Assembly (NCBI GenBank): GCA_949316235.1
Contig: OX438745.1
Location: 8,127,001-8,191,000, forward strand
Direction: 5' to 3'
DNA length: 64,000 nucleotides
Source: Oegoconia quadripuncta
Taxonomy: Eukaryota; Arthropoda; Insecta; Lepidoptera; Autostichidae
Program-made: the position numbers and the translations under genes
Shown: piece after piece, positions 36,851 through 52,200 of the stretch
Layout: the number at the start of each line of letters is the position of its first letter
Numbering within the stretch: the first letter of the stretch is position 1
Notes under the pieces: model-generated
What the model was told of the DNA's origin: nothing
Seen by the model: the letters and a program-made list of their open reading frames with translations, nothing else
The model's database searches: none

Positions 36851-37188
36851 CTTTGAATAAATAAAATATTTTGTTTGTAAACTAGCAATCTTTAAGATTC
36901 AAAAATATTTTAGGGTTGCCCATCTGTCATATTAGGGTTATTACATTGTGCTTTATCATTTATAAACGAATTAAAACAATTTCAGACGATAGCGATATAT
37001 TTTGTTTGCATATTTATTTTCGACAGTAGTCAGTCAGAAAAGAGAAATTTGTAATACCTACTTAAATAACATATCAATGTCAAATTAGTGCCATGTTTAT
37101 TTCCAAATGTTCCTCATTAGAAAATAGTTCGTAAGTAAAATAAAACACTTTGTCAAACTAAACTTTATTCATGAACTTAAAAATCCTA

Positions 37189-40100
37189 CTACACTTCTTT
37201 TTTCGTAGCATTAACTCTCACAAGTTTAGTATCATTAACGGCCCTGAGTATAAAACCGCTGTTAGCGAAGACTTTGTCTCCTGAATCTGGCACTTGATCT
37301 TCGTGGGCACGTTGTACAACTTGTGGTACAACCGCTTCGACGACTTGAGTTTTCTCTGGCACAACTGCTACTGGCACTTCAACCTTTTTTACTGGCTCTT
37401 TTTCATTGTTTGCTGGTCTGTTGATAGATAAGTATTCATTTTGTAATTGTAATCAAATGGTATAGATTATTACCCATGTTGGGCCGGCACTATCTAGATA
37501 GAGTTTGATGCTGAATAAAAAATTACGTATGTGATAGTAGGTATAGCATGAGCTTCAGAATTATGTACTGATCCCACATGCATACATAAAAGTACATTTG
37601 TGACAGTAGACAGCTGATTTTATTATGTTGACGACTCAGTCCTGGAATGAACTTTCTTTAGTTGTAAAGAGTGGAATAAAAAATTGGCTTACATATTCAC
37701 AAATTATAATCTACAATATCATACTACGAGATTTCTGAATCTGTATAAAATTTCTTGTTCGCCACTTCCAATTCCCGCCTCTTTTGGCGTTAAAATAGGT
37801 AATTATTTTACTGAAAATTGATTTAATGATATATTTGTGATGATTCATCATCATCAGCCCGTAAACATCCCACTGCAGGGATATAGGCCTTCCCTCGTAC
37901 ATGAGAAGATTATTTGATTTAAATTTACTTCACATCGTGACTTTGAATAGTTTATGATACCTTATGATTAGTTTAGTCATCTACTTGCAAGTATTCCAAT
38001 TTGTTCAGCTAACATTATAAATAAGGAAAAGTTGTCTTGGAAATCAATAAAGGTTCTGAATTCCTGCATCGTTGGAGAAACAATGAAGGATGAATCTGTA
38101 TAATTGATTACGGAAATTTACCCATCTGGATGATTCTTCCATGAGAACACTGTCTCCACATGCGTTACACCAGATCTGAATTGTCGTCTGCACTTTGGTC
38201 TGAAAATACAAAACTGTTTTAGTATTGCTATTCAGATCAGACAAATCTGGTCTGTACGCTTATCTCTGCCTTTGGAACGTAAATAAGACCTAAGAAGTTG
38301 AGCTGTAATTATTGTTCAGTTAAAGGTCCCGATTTTGATAATGTTTATAGCATAAGTGGCATAGTAGTCCTTGGATAGTTCATTGTTTAGCATTTGGAAG
38401 TTGACTGTGACCACATGCGATGAATTCACAACCAATCCATTCCATTAGGTGTGTGTTTCGAATAATATCAGAGAACCGAGATTGACTAAGTTTTTCATCT
38501 GAGTCGACTCTGGTCAGGAGTTCTCTTTACGCTTTATGAGCTTTTTAGAATCGTTGGTATCTACAAACTTGGACCCAAGTTGTTTACAGAATGAATTTTA
38601 TAGAATTGACGTGCATGCGTCGGTATATCGGATCTCTATCTAAGATTATATTTTACTGAAAGTAATTCCACTTTGAATAATTTTGCCACTGTCCTCTGAC
38701 CTACATATATTTTTGTAGTTATATTTTCTTTATAGCGTATACTAACGAAAAAGTTATAAATATACGAGTTAATACAAATTGTATGTAGCTCAAGCTTAAC
38801 ACTTTAGTTCAATTTTAAGATCTTAGCGCTTCATAATAGGAACAACCTGTGTATCGCTTCACTTCAGTTAACTGAACTAAGCATAAAATTATTAAAACAA
38901 AATTTAATTACATACTCGACGTCTTTGTAAATAGCGCAGGAAATAAACTGTCTATTCTTATAGACACTGGTGTAGAGGAAGGGCCCGTAGCATTTATTGG
39001 TCCTCTCTTTGACCAAGCAAGCGGAGATAACACCGATCACTATGGAATTCACACCGGTACCGTAGATCAGCGGTCCACCGTGGTCATTCTGTAATTTATA
39101 TCCTTAAGTTGAAAAATCATTAACATAATCTATCTGTAAATTTATTTTCTGTGGCTCTTTATAAACACTATGTTGAAGTTCTTAAGGAACTGCTAATTAA
39201 ATATTTATAAAGTTATTCATTATAGTTAGTAACTAAAATCTCTAGATGTAAGATCAAAAAATATATATCCCTAAATATCTCAAATGCAAAATGCCCTGAA
39301 GTACAATAAAACGACAGATTTCTGTTAGTAATTTTATATGATGCTATAGCGTTCTAGGGTAATTATATTTTATTTATTACCTACTTTATTACTTCCAACT
39401 TACTTCACAAAATCCTCCGTCAATAGAATGCTGATATCTTCTGGAGCCATTAGCCAAGGTCTCATTGTGTAACGCCGAATGCATGACGAGGTTCGTTGGA
39501 ATCTTCTCCGATTTGATGGTATGTGCATCTCTTCTCATATCTTCTTCGTCAGAATAGTTGATGTCTTGACAATCGACGTATTTTTCCTATAATTAAAATA
39601 TATTTATTTATGCTTCATCATCATCAGTGTACAGAAAGCAATTAAATTTCACAATTGTAATCATACAAGTATTAGGTATTGAGATTTTATCACCACAAGT
39701 GACATTTTCTTTGCAACGACTGGGTAAGAGTTGATGTAAAATAATTTAAGAGTTGTAAGTCAATATTGAGTTTTCTAGTAATTTTTATATTTTGTTGTAT
39801 TTTTCAATACTACCTCAAATGTTGACATGATGTAATAATAGCTTTTAATTTGGTAGAGTTTTACGAAAATTTGTAAACGTCATCCCTAGGCTCAGAGATA
39901 TAAATGTTAAGTTGTATCTACCAGTTTAGATTGAAAATGGCTTTCTATTTAAGAGTTTACAACGTATAAATGTAGTTGATAACCTTCCTAAAAGAAATAA
40001 ATAAAATAATACCAAACTGATTTAGCCATATAATAATGGTATAGAAGGCGTCTGTTATCAGAAGGTAACAAGTATAGTAACTTAACACTTAACACAATAA

Positions 40101-41648
40101 CAAATGGGGTACACTTTTTTCTATAAATCTAAATCTATTGAAAATTTTGCTGTTTGTGTCAGAAACAACAGTACACTAGAATTTATTGACGATGATGACC
40201 ACAATATGTATTATACCAAAGATAATACAATGCCGTAAACAGCAAGTGCAATACAAATCTGACGCTAACAATGAAATATCTTACGTTACATATCTCCGAC
40301 ATGGTCTGGCCGATGTCCTTGGTGCAGATCATGTAATTGTCAATAATGTTGTGATAGCGCTGGCCCCAACGCCTCTTGCACCGCGTTTTCGGTATGATTT
40401 CTACTGCCGCTTCCAGAAGATTTTGCTGATTGTCCCTTCTTCTGTTTACCCACTGAAAATATAGCAAGTCCATTTAATGTTGAACTTTGTTAGAAAGGCG
40501 TCTTCATTCGATCGAAAGATAAATAAAAATTAAGATCAGAAATGTCCAATCTTGATAGATGTTTGTAAAAAATTACAATTATTATTACTCACATCGTTAT
40601 ACCTCGATGTCGTTCCCCATCCGGCAATAGTGCCTACAGTTCCAGGGTTCTCCAGAGTTTGACTCTGGTTATTGTAGCAGATTGGCTTTGGAATAAATTC
40701 ACAGCCTCGAACCCTTCGTGTGAAATCAAACCCGTCCTCTATCTTCACTACTGCGATGTCGTTGTTCATCCATCGAATATTGTCGTTCTCGTGTCCATCA
40801 AACACATAATCTGAAAGTTATTTTAAAATAAACATTTATTTCTTACACAACGTTCAGTTTTAAATATTTTTCTAATTTAGTTAGGTGGTATCTTACTTTT
40901 GGGGACGCATTTCCAAATCGCTTTCTTCCCTCCATTCTTAATACATGGATTTGTATATCTGTCGTCTTCATCTGCATACCTAAAATAATAACATTTTGAA
41001 TTCTTTGTGCGTTCGGAAAAACTGTGTTGCTTTAAAGAAAGTACTGCAACTTACTTATATGTGCCTGATACGACATAAAAATGTTCGACGTCTTCAATGC
41101 AAGCAGCTGATGTCAAGATATATTCCTCGTGGATAATGACTCCACCGCATAACCACTTTCGGTAGCTTTGCTGTTTCGCACTACTACGAGGGAGCTTCAG
41201 ATATACCTGTTTTCACAGAATGGCAAACAGTTTAGACCTTCATCGGCTGATATTATCTTAGGATTAGGGAATATTAGATTGAGTATTTACCATATACGGT
41301 CTACTGTCCGTAACTTCTTCACCGTTCATAATTCTTCGTGAAGATTCATTTAATATCCTTCCTACCTCGTTTGGTAAGTGTGTTGCGATTTCGATCGCTC
41401 GTACATCTGAAACAATATATTTTTGGATATATAGTTAAGTTTTATTGACACACTTTACATTTCTGAAGCTAGAACATATAGAAAGTTACTAAAGCAAAAT
41501 ATATTAAGCGTACGTTATCATGGTCTTAAAGTAAGTTATTATTTCTACAGATAACAATACACAAAAAATAATAATAAATATTAGTGATATAGCAAATTTT
41601 ACCTAAAAGATGGAATATTGCACCGAAAACATAAAAAAGCGACTTCAT
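37189..41648 (-). CDS. SPH-B: secreted serine protease homolog, 10 exons
   Basis: Exons in gene order: 41603-41648, 41291-41406, 41055-41206, 40897-40979, 40593-40810, 40285-40452, 39404-39586, 38916-39088, 38122-38199 and 37189-37417; all GT-AG, 481 residues plus stop. Signal peptide 1-16. An activation-type site RR/IMNGEE (Arg40/Ile41) is retained. Chymotrypsin-like fold: WLCGGVII (72-79), TSAAC (Ala89 replaces His), NNDIAVVKI (Asp150 kept), GTIAGWGT and NDHGGPL (His325 replaces Ser). So it is predicted to be a catalytically dead, secreted pseudoprotease; a cofactor or binding role is inference. Exon 4 inserts a Cys pair (NPCIKN, WKCVPK) into the fold. The tail after HPDG is rich in Pro, Val and Lys (EKEPVKKVEVPVAVVP). 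AATAAA lies 20 bp beyond the stop. Start is the first ATG before the hydrophobic stretch. Confidence 0.9.
37850..37906 (-). mobile_element. SINE family 1, 3' fragment
   Basis: CATCATCATCAGCCCGTAAA, CATCCCACTGCAGGGATATA and GGCCTTCCCTCGTACATGAG match the tail of the family 1 SINE. It lies in the last intron of SPH-B. Confidence 0.8.
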
Positions 41649-43238
41649 GACGATGTAAAGTCGCTTGTCAGAAGAACGCTAAGTCTGAGATCAATTGGAA
41701 ATAAAAATAATAGTCAATTTCACGGCGTTGCAAACATTTTAATTAATTTGTGACATAATAATGCAAGCATGTTAAAGAGAAATATACTAAAACTCATATC
41801 CGGTAAACATTGTCATGACATGAGCGAAGTATGAATAAATAAAATATAAATTATAGAAAGGTATAGCATTTAGATAAGCACTCTGTAACTAAATTGATTA
41901 TTTTTAATGATTGTCTTGAAAACACCTGATTGATATAAGGTGCTTGGAGTAGAGAATCATATAAATAGCCCAGGAATAAAATTGTTATTAACATATTATA
42001 ATGATTTTCTTTCTTTAATGTCATTGCTATTTATGTTGAAACAAAGTCTAATAATGCTCTATCGATTGTACACTATTTAGCAGCAACAATGATACACTTA
42101 TGACGTAGAAGCATTCTTGAAGTAACTCGTAGTTATGTTTGCCGTGAAATCTATGGTTTTGACCACTCGCAATGAATCTAGTATGAGTTCAGTCAGCTTC
42201 ACTTCTGTGGAATTACAATTTTTTGTAATTTTTCCGCCTTCTAAAATTTAAGTAGCAGGACAGCGTTCTGTAATATAGGATGGTATATTTCTTTTATGAT
42301 TTATCTATTGTGGTGTAGCACCAGCAGCAAACGCCGGAATACTTGTCCTTTCCAGTTACCGCTTAAGTAATTGCCACATAGTTGAAAGAGCAGGGACTCA
42401 ATTTTAATGTAACTCTTGATTGCCTTTATTAGACATGCTTTATGGAATGCTATTTATTAAAACAACATAGAAAGGTGCTGAATTATTTTAACATATCAAG
42501 TATGTTACATAATAGTGACAGGCTACGATCTGACACAAAATTGTTAGGCTGTATTAAATACAACTCATCAGTCAGATGTATATGCAGAGGTAAATCAGGT
42601 ACTTCAATAGTTGCGGAGAGTATCAGAATTTACCTCTGGAGCTCTATTATGTAATTTCGTCGGTATCGTCATCGATTACGTCAACGACTTCCAATAAATA
42701 GTAGTGGACGAAACAATAATTATAAACCAAAAGGCGATGCGACCTGTGCAGCTTAAGGTGCATGCTCTTTATGAATATAAGAATTACGTATAAATAAATT
42801 TGTAATCTAATAAACCAGGCAATATAATCATTCTAGTTGCATGTTAGTACGTCAAAGCCTATTCTGCTTTTAACATCATCCGGTGTCTCATCGATAAGTT
42901 TGACCAATAAGAAACCACAAATTGCCAGACAGTGATGAGCTAACTAATCACAACAAAGCGTAGTGTGTCCATAACGAGTCCCTTAGAATACAGATAGTGG
43001 ACGTTTCTTTCCTGTGTGTTGTGGGTGGGTGAAACAGTGCTATAGCGTTTCTGTTGTCGGGATCAGCAAGGTACAAATTAGTTAAAGTAGATTTAAACTT
43101 AAGGCGATGAGTACACCTCGTGTTGTAATAATATCATGTAAAATATTTTTTACGAATTAATAAATGAGTGAATAATGATTTAAATGAGCAATGAAAAATA
43201 ATAACACCAATTTTAAATCTTTATTGCAATCTTACAAA
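41649..43238. other. Spacer between SPH-C and SPH-B
   Basis: Upstream flank of SPH-B and downstream flank of SPH-C. No exon, complete repeat or structured element was recognised. The 70-codon frame at 42442-42654 has no supporting feature. Confidence 0.5.
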
Positions 43239-46200
43239 TTAATTAGACGTTTTATTACTCTTGGGTTGCTCTTCATCTTTAACGAGTGATGTTCTGAGGA
43301 TAAGTCCGATGTGCTGCAGAGGTTTGTCGGAGACGTGTGGAACGTGGACAGTACTAGTGTTAACAGAGGCAGCTTCTGTAGTCCCAATAGTCGATGTTGC
43401 GTTCACAATGGCGCCGTTCGACGCGTGTTTTAGTTCTTCGTTTCTTCTCATTTTCTTTATTTCGTTTTTGGCTGGTCTGTAAATTATAGTAATTTTGTGA
43501 GTAAATAGTTCTTTTAACTATCCAAAAAGGAGGAGGTTATTAAATCGACTGTATTTTTTTAATATTTTATGATGGTCCGCGACATCTCCGAAATTTGTAG
43601 GCAGCGTTCCACCCGCATGTAGTTAACATACCGAACATTCATACTAAGCGATTCGACTCTTCATTCATAATGCGAACAGGCAAGGCATGGAACTCCCTTC
43701 CGGCGTCAGTCTTTCCTGAATCCTACGACCTTGGGATCTTCAAGAGCAAGGTGAATAGGCATCTACTGAGATCGCGTGCTTCATCTTCCCATCGATCTAA
43801 TCGATTGCAATAAGTTTATTTTGTTTGAAAGAGTATAGAGCCAGGGTGATCCCATAAAATTTGATGAATATCTGATAATGCACTCCGAAGAAAGAGAACA
43901 CAAGTTGCTTTTTTAATACTTTTTTGTACTTTTTATATAATTTGTGTATGTAATGAAATGTACTCAAATAACACTATACGCAGTTGAAGAGAGTTCATCA
44001 CACACATCATTACACAAAATTTAGTCCACATTTTTCGAAATGAACAGATAAAAAGTTAGCAGAAAATATTTTAAAAATACTTATCTAATTTAAAAGAATA
44101 TAATGCATTTTTGCTGTAACTATGGAACACTTAGAACCGTTCTAATTAGTTCTACTCTTTTCGGAAAATATTCTCTATTAACTTTTTAGATTTATGTACG
44201 AGCTTTATGCTTATAATGTTTCATTAGTTGCATATTTATTTAGAAAAATTTGGACTTGAAAGTTTGTACGGAATCATAAGGCTTAGAGCATTTAAATTTA
44301 CGTCCTGCATATCGGGATGATATAATTAAATAAATAGATATCTTTGCACATACACACAGCGCCATCCAGGTCCACAGTAAGCATCTAGGCTTGTCTTATG
44401 GATATCAGGTGGTTGATAAACTACACAGATATATTTTTTTGTAAATAAATACATGTATAAATGAGAAACATCTATAACTCGGGAACATTATCTCTGTATT
44501 CATCCATCATTTCGAACCCGCGACCTTTCGGTATAGTAGTATAGTAGTTTCTAACTACTACATCAAACAGGTCGTGAAATTAAATTAAATTAATTAACTG
44601 TAATGTATAAGTGCCGCTAAATGGATCAAATAAAGTTTTGTTATTCATATTCTCCGCTCCTTTATCTGGGAAATTTGTTTATCCCGTGGGAACTACTAAT
44701 TTTATCGGGATAAAAAATTCCTATGTTTTAATCTAGGGTATGGTCTACATATATACCAAATTTCAGCCAAATCCGTTCAGCCGTTTCCCCGTGATTGAGC
44801 AACAAACAAATAAACAAACATTCTAACTTTTTTAATTAGCATTTATAATATTAGTTAGATATTAATTAGATTGTTACCTTCCATTATTCTTTTAAGAACG
44901 TTTTCTCTTATCGATTAATTGTCAAAATGAGGCGTGGAGTCAATAAACACTTATTTTGAGAAATTGCATGCAGCAAAGTTTATTCTTACCCATCCGGATG
45001 GTCGACCCAACTCATCTCTACCTCAGTATGAGTTTCGCTAGATCTAAACAGCTTATTGCATTCATTTCTGCGAACATAAATACAATGATTGGGCTATGAA
45101 TTAAATACTATCATATCACATCATCAGTCTGTAAACATCCCACTGCAGAGATCCCAATCCCTCATATTGAGGGAGTATGGGCCAAAGTCCACCACGCTGG
45201 CCCAGTGCGGGTTGGGGACTTTTCATGCCTTTGAATTTTTATTTTTCAATCACGCAGGTTTCCTTCACCGTTTAAGAGCAGTCGATAAATGCACATAAGT
45301 ACTTAAATTAAATTTAAAAACTCATTGGTATATGGCCTGCCTGGGAATCGAATCCGTACCTCCTAAATTGGGAGACCGCGTCTTAACCGCTGAGCCTTTG
45401 ACGCTTATACAAATATACAAATATAACCCTAAGGGATTCGAACTCTAAACATAGCGGTCGGGATCTATAACTATACCAAACGGGTTTGAAGTTCTGATTA
45501 AATGTTGAATTTTTTATATAAATTACTAAACCTTTTATCAAACTACTTTTATATAAGAAAGAAATAACGTAATAAGTACTCCACACAGATTCATTTGTCG
45601 AGAAAATTGCTACATAGAAATAAATTATTTAATCAACAAAAGAAGGTGTATACCCGACATCCTTATAGATAGCGCAGTTGATGAGAACTCTGTTCTTATA
45701 GACACTGGTGTAGAGGAACGGTCCGTAGCACCGGTTGGTCCGCTCCTTCACCAGACAGGCGGAAATGATTCCTATCACCACTGAACTAATTCCAGTGCCG
45801 TAGACGAGAGGGCCTCCATGGTCGTTCTACAAAAAAGGTTATTACAGAATTAGTCACTATAATAGTCCAGTAAGGATATACTTTTAACTTCCTATAATTT
45901 TAAATCCGTGATTTTTTGCACATGGGATAGAATAAATTTTTTTTTTTTTTTTTACATATACAGACAGCGCCATCTAGTTCCATACTAAGCAACTAGGCTT
46001 GTGTTATGGATACCAGATGGTTGATAAACTACACAATACATTTTTTTTTGTAAATAAATACATATATAAATGAAAAACATCCCTAACTCGGGTACACACA
46101 TCCGTATTCATCATACAAACATATGACCCTAGCGGGATTCGAACCCGCGACCTTTTGGCATAGCAGCAGAGTTTCTAACCACTACACAAACGGGTCGTCG

Positions 46201-49200
46201 AAATTCTAACAAATCGGTAGCTTGCTTTAGTTATAATACCTATACATATTTAGTAATAAAACATAGACTATATGATTAAAATTACCACTGTGAATTACAT
46301 TGCGTCGGAGAATATACTTAGACACTACTTCTTTATAATTATGAAAAATTTCACCGAGGGCATGATTCAATAAACTATTTTTAGAAAATATAAAGTAAGC
46401 TATTGATTAATTTTTTAGAAAATAGTTTTAGAAGATCTTAGCGTCTTGTATAATGCAATGAAGTTCACAGTGGTAACTTTAATTTAATATTGTAGGTTTT
46501 ATAACTAAATACCTATACTATACCTAAAGCAAACTCAAATATTTTTTACAATATCACTGATAGATACTCTATGTACAAAAAATCAGGAAGTTACACCCCT
46601 AAATATGCATATCTTGACTGGACTATAAAATTGCATTACTTGTATACATTTTATTAAAAAAAAAAAAGAAACAATGTGTGTTTATTACGCCGTTTCTTTT
46701 CCAACATTATTTTCCGTTCCAAAGCGATAGTATCTAGACTAACAGATAAATACAATAAGCAATAAGTCCTATTAGTAATTCCAGTAGATTTCAATTGGCA
46801 TTCAACAAATGATATAATGAATCTTACGCGTACATTGAAATAAATGCTTGAAGTTCAAAATATTGGATGAATATAGTTAGTTATAGACTTGGGTTAATGG
46901 CGTTAGGGTTATTTGATATTTTAATTTAGCGTTGAAAAACCGCGGCGTAAGCTTGAGTCTCGTGCAATCGCATGCAGCTAATTAAACCTACACTACATCA
47001 CATGTTATAACACACTAGCTCTGTTAGAATAAATGTGCGGCAAAGGCAAATAAGCCATGAGCATTCAAATTTCAGGTTCCTACAATACCTATGGCTTGTT
47101 TGCACACCCATCCTTGCACATCAGAATTAATGTGTTAGGAAAGAGGGGCACTTTTAGCTGCACGAGATTGTACAAAGAGACAAATGTACTATCATGTTCG
47201 TTGTAAATAATAAGATTATAGCACTAACAATTTATGACATCCACGGGAAAAGAAAATTCACACATAAGAAGCTATTCCCTTGGGTCCTCAAAGGCGACTA
47301 AAGGATTTTACACCAAAACTTCTATTGACGTGGTGGCCGATCGCGCTAAGTTTGAACGATAATACCAAGGTAAACCATAAGCAAAAACGTTACGTTAAGC
47401 ACATTTCGTATCAGGGTACTCATCTGAAGGGTAATTTCTAGTTTTTTTTTTAATACTCGTGACAATGCCAAAACTAAACCATAACCAAAAACGTTACGTT
47501 AAACACATTTCGTATCAGGATACTCATTTGAATGGTAATTTCTATTTTTTTTTTAAATACTCGTGACAATGCCAAAACTAAACCATAACCAAAAACGTTA
47601 CGTTAAGCACATTTCGTATCAGGCTAATCATTTGAATGGTAATTTCTAGTTTTTTTGTTAACCACGAGTTAGCTTTAAACATTTTAGGTTAGGTTTTACT
47701 TTGGTAACGTCAACGATATAATCCGTCATTACATTAGCTAATCTAAAGCTAAACTAAAACCAAATACGTTCCGTTCGATCGGTGAAACCGTTGTAAAATA
47801 GAGCGATTGGTCCCCTGAACGTTTCAATGGCGAAGGGCTTACTCCCAGCCACGTTCTGTATACTGGGTGATTTTGAATTCGAGTAATTCCCATTAACTGG
47901 TGACGCCACTCTAGATTACGAACAACTTTCGCCAAAGAAACCATAGTCGAATTCGATTAAAAAATTTTCGATTACCCATACAAAGTAAGCCATTCTGAAA
48001 CCAATTTTAATATGAAAGTCCCAAAATTTTCGGCTGAATTCGGCTATGCTTCCTAGTAGAAAGTTGTTCGTAATCAGGAGTGGAGTCCCCAGACTATAGA
48101 CTATAGACTAGCTATAGACTAGCTAAACTTTGTGTGTATTATCGGGTAACATTAAAAGTTACCGCTAAAATTTTCAGCGAATCTAAGAAATGATTATGGG
48201 AAGCACTCGAAAAGTGCTCTGTTAAAATTTCTTTTATTATGTGATTTAGCTCAGAAATTAAAAAATATTTCATGTGAAACCTTGAAAAAATATTCCATTT
48301 TCCAAATAAAAAACAAATTTGGATATAGCTTTGAAAATCGCAGGAATTGGTACATATGATTAACGAAGAAAAAAAACTCCAATTTCATAGGTAAAGACCC
48401 ATGCAATGTTAATCTGACCTCACAGAAACCGCCATTGTATGTCACTCCTTGCCTCCTAGATTCGTTGTGATACGCAGAGTGCAGTACTAAGTGTTTCGGA
48501 TCCAACACTCTCCTAGATTCTCCATACTCATCAGAGTACATTATATCCTTGCAGTCTACGTATTTTTCCTGTAAATAGAAACAGTTACAATAACAAACAA
48601 CAAACAAAAAATTCTTTATTGTACAACAATAAGAAACATAAGAAAAATAAGAGAAAGGGGTACTATCCCCTTTTGGCGGCCTTATCACTAAAAGCGATCT
48701 CTTCCAGGCAAATTGAGTAATTGAACTACTTTGTAGATTCCACCTTCTTAGGTTGCTAGTTTGGTGGTAGTTTTCTATCAAATGAGAGTATACAGAAAGT
48801 GTGGACATAATCGAAATTGCTGTGTTCCGGTTATCAGAGATAAGCTAGCCTATTCCCCAAATATTTGGGTTTCCGGGTCAGTACGCTTTCACCTTCGGCC
48901 TCATCTTCACTTAACATCAGGTATGATTGAGGTCAAGTTCTAACCCTTTGTGCATAATAAAAAGTGGTTCTTGGGTCGTCTGAGACGTCGACAAGTAATA
49001 TCTTTTCCAGCAATGTTTAGTCTGTTTATTCTAATGTACCAGTGTTTTGGTACTCTCACTTTAAATTTTCTTTAAGTACCTCTAGATACCTGTAACCTTA
49101 AGAGAAGTTCGATATTTGTCACTCACTCAGTCACTCCACTGACTCAGATCCAATTTCTCGTACATTGGAAATTTCACTGACCTACTTATTCATAATATTG

Positions 49201-52200
49201 GAACAATAACGTAGAGTACCGTTTGTAATAAGCGTAGTAGCGATGCAAATTAACACTTACAGCACAAAGCTCGCTCGGATCCGATTGCAAGTCCATACTG
49301 CAAATCATATAATTCTCAATGATGTTGTGGTATCGTCGACCCCAACGCTTCTTGCAGTGTGGCTTGGAAATCACCTTCACATTGGCTTCTAGGAGATCTT
49401 GGACATCGTCAGCTCTACGTGCATTCACCCACTGATAAGAATGGTAAAGTTTTAAAACAAATAAAGTTACACATTTAAATCTATTGTAGAATAGAGGTTA
49501 CAATAATAATTTCAATTATATTTCACTCCCATTGATCACAACTAATGGTGGTCAATGGAACGTTATTTCGAATTATTGCAATCGACATCCTCTAGAACTG
49601 CCTGCATACCTTAAGGCATTACCTTCTCTCCACACTCCGCCCACTGCAACTCCTGTAAGCCAGGATCGACACAGACCATTTGCTACAGACCTCTTTGTCA
49701 TATAAGATCATTTTTATACTACTTACAGCTTTTACTGTTTTCTTGGTAAATAGATTTTTTAGACGAACGATTGGTGTAGTAGATAGTGAACCTGTCAGCG
49801 AAACCAACGGTTACGGGTTCGTATCCCGCAACACTTTTTGGCATGACACGCAAAACATTTGTGTGATGAATACGAACATTTATTCCCGAGTCGTGGGTGT
49901 TTATATAAATATTTATATATGTTTATCCGTAATCTAGTATCCATAGTACAAGCTTTGCTTACTTTGGGACTAATAATTGGTGCAAGTGTCCGAAATATTT
50001 ATTTCTTTTTATTATTAGCGAGTCGATGGCAAAAACATCAAATTCTTGATTAATAGTTTGGGTAGTCCAAACAAAAGTTTAATGCTTGAAACAACATCCA
50101 CAGTTCACTTTTTGTTAAATATATTTAAATATAACAGACATGTACACGTGACAGGTCAGGTTATTTAAATATAACATCGTCGATAAAAAGTGCAAGTCTA
50201 TATAGATGTTATTTGGTGTAAATTCCCATAGTCGTCTTTTACGACAGCCACTGGAGGAGACAGGAATTCTATTCTTTTTACGTGCCGGAATCCAAAATCG
50301 AAATTTTCTTCTATTTATCCAAGTTTATTGGATGCCCAGATTCATGTACTTTTCATTATATGTAACCTTATTTCAGGGAATAAGATATTTAAAAATGTCT
50401 ATCATGATTATAGTTAACAGACCTTCAATACTTCTTCCAACAAACATATCTGTAAGCCAAAATTTTCTGAGCAGAGACACGCTTCCAAGATATACCGTAT
50501 GCATCTTGGAATCACAGACTAATACTGGAACTACGCCGGAGTGACAACCTCAAAACTTAGGTCTCTCGCAAACGCTATTTGTAACGTATTTGATGGAATA
50601 AAAAGATTCTTGCAAACTCCGCCCATTAAAGATCTATCTGTGCTGTTACCTGTTACCTGGTTATTAAATAAATAAATAATAATAATAATAATAATAATCC
50701 TTAGACCTACACACAGCGCCATCTAGTTCCTCAGTAAGCAACTATAGGCTTGTGTTGTGGATACCAGATGGTTGAAATACTACATAAATACATTTTTTTT
50801 TGTAAATAAATACTTATTATAAGTGTAAACATCCATAACTCGGGTACACATGTACGTATTCATCACACAAATATATGCCCCTAGCGGGATTCGAACCCGC
50901 AACTTTTTGGTATAGTGGTCAGAGTTGCTAACCACTAGTGAATCCCATTTTTTGTCAGATATTACCTACATAGAATTCCGATTATGCTCACATCATTATA
51001 CTTCTCGGTACTCCCCCAGCCTGCGACAGAAGCCTCAGTTCCCGGATCCTCAAACTTGCTGGACTGGTTGTTGTAGCAGATGGGTTTGGGTACGAAGTCG
51101 CAGCCACGCACACGCCTGGTAAAGTCAAACTCCTCGTCCACCTTCACAACTGCGATGTCGTTGTTCATCCATCTGATATTGTCGTTTTCGTGTCCGTCGA
51201 ATATGTAATCTGTGGTAAATATTCATACTATTGCGTAATAAGTTCCATAAGTTCCACTCAAATTAGGACGTAAGTTTTCTACGATGTTGCAGAAGACATA
51301 GAAAACTTACGTCTTCTTGATTTAGACGCTATTATGACGCTGGAGGATTGCGTAATAAGGTCTATAACGTCCACGCCATTCAAATTAGGACGTAAGTTTT
51401 CTACTATGTTGCAGAATACGTAGAAGATTAAATTGATTTAGACGCTATTATGACGCTGGAGGATTTACTGTGCTATATAGTTTTTTTTACTAGCCTGTGT
51501 TGTCCCACTGCTGGGCAAAGACCTCCCCTTTTTTGCCACATCTCTCTGTCCAGTGCAATATCTCTCCACCCTTGCTTAAAGATACCAGTTCATCGCGCCA
51601 TCGTTTTTTGGGCCTACCTCTGCCGCGCCTGCTGTCCTGTGGAATCCAATCGGTGCACATCCAGGCCCTTTTTCCTGAGGCATTCTACAGACGTGACCCG
51701 CCCAATCCCATTTTAATTTAGCAACTTTCTTTAGCTTATCCATAATGCAAGTTTATATTTCTATTTCTAATAATTTACCTATAGCATTCTAATGCTAAAC
51801 TGAAGTTGAATTTCACAATAGTTTTCTTCACTTACTCTTTGGGATACATTTCCATATAGCTTTCTTGGCTCCATTCTTGATGCACATGTTGTTATGACGA
51901 TCAAATTGTTCAGAATGTCTGTTTACAATAGATACATAAATATTATTGTACAGAATTTAACAGTATACTACTTAATAATAATGACAGCTTATTGGACAAT
52001 AATTATTCACGATTGTTAAAGTGTCTGAAACTGATTTGGATGAATGCCACTGAAAAAGTTTAAATAAAGAATTTTTATATTCGTTCTGTGATCTATTTTC
52101 AGGCGCAGATGAAGCAATTGCGTCTAGTGTTACAGATACCTTAGGGACGGGACCAGACGAATTGGCTATCGGCTCGAATGGGAACTGGGGACATCCCACA

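Larger units (their letters stand above)
34803..37188. other. Spacer between SPH-B and SPH-A
   Basis: Holds the upstream region of SPH-A and the 3' flank of SPH-B. A MITE (35521-35650) and a LINE fragment (36676-36850) are listed separately. No exon was recognised. AATAAA for SPH-B lies at 37164-37169 on the minus strand. Confidence 0.5.

Noticed and set aside
48251..48808. 185-codon minus-strand frame as one exon
   Set aside because: Only 48419-48568 matches the paralogous exon. The rest is intron read-through and LINE 3' UTR that happens to be open.
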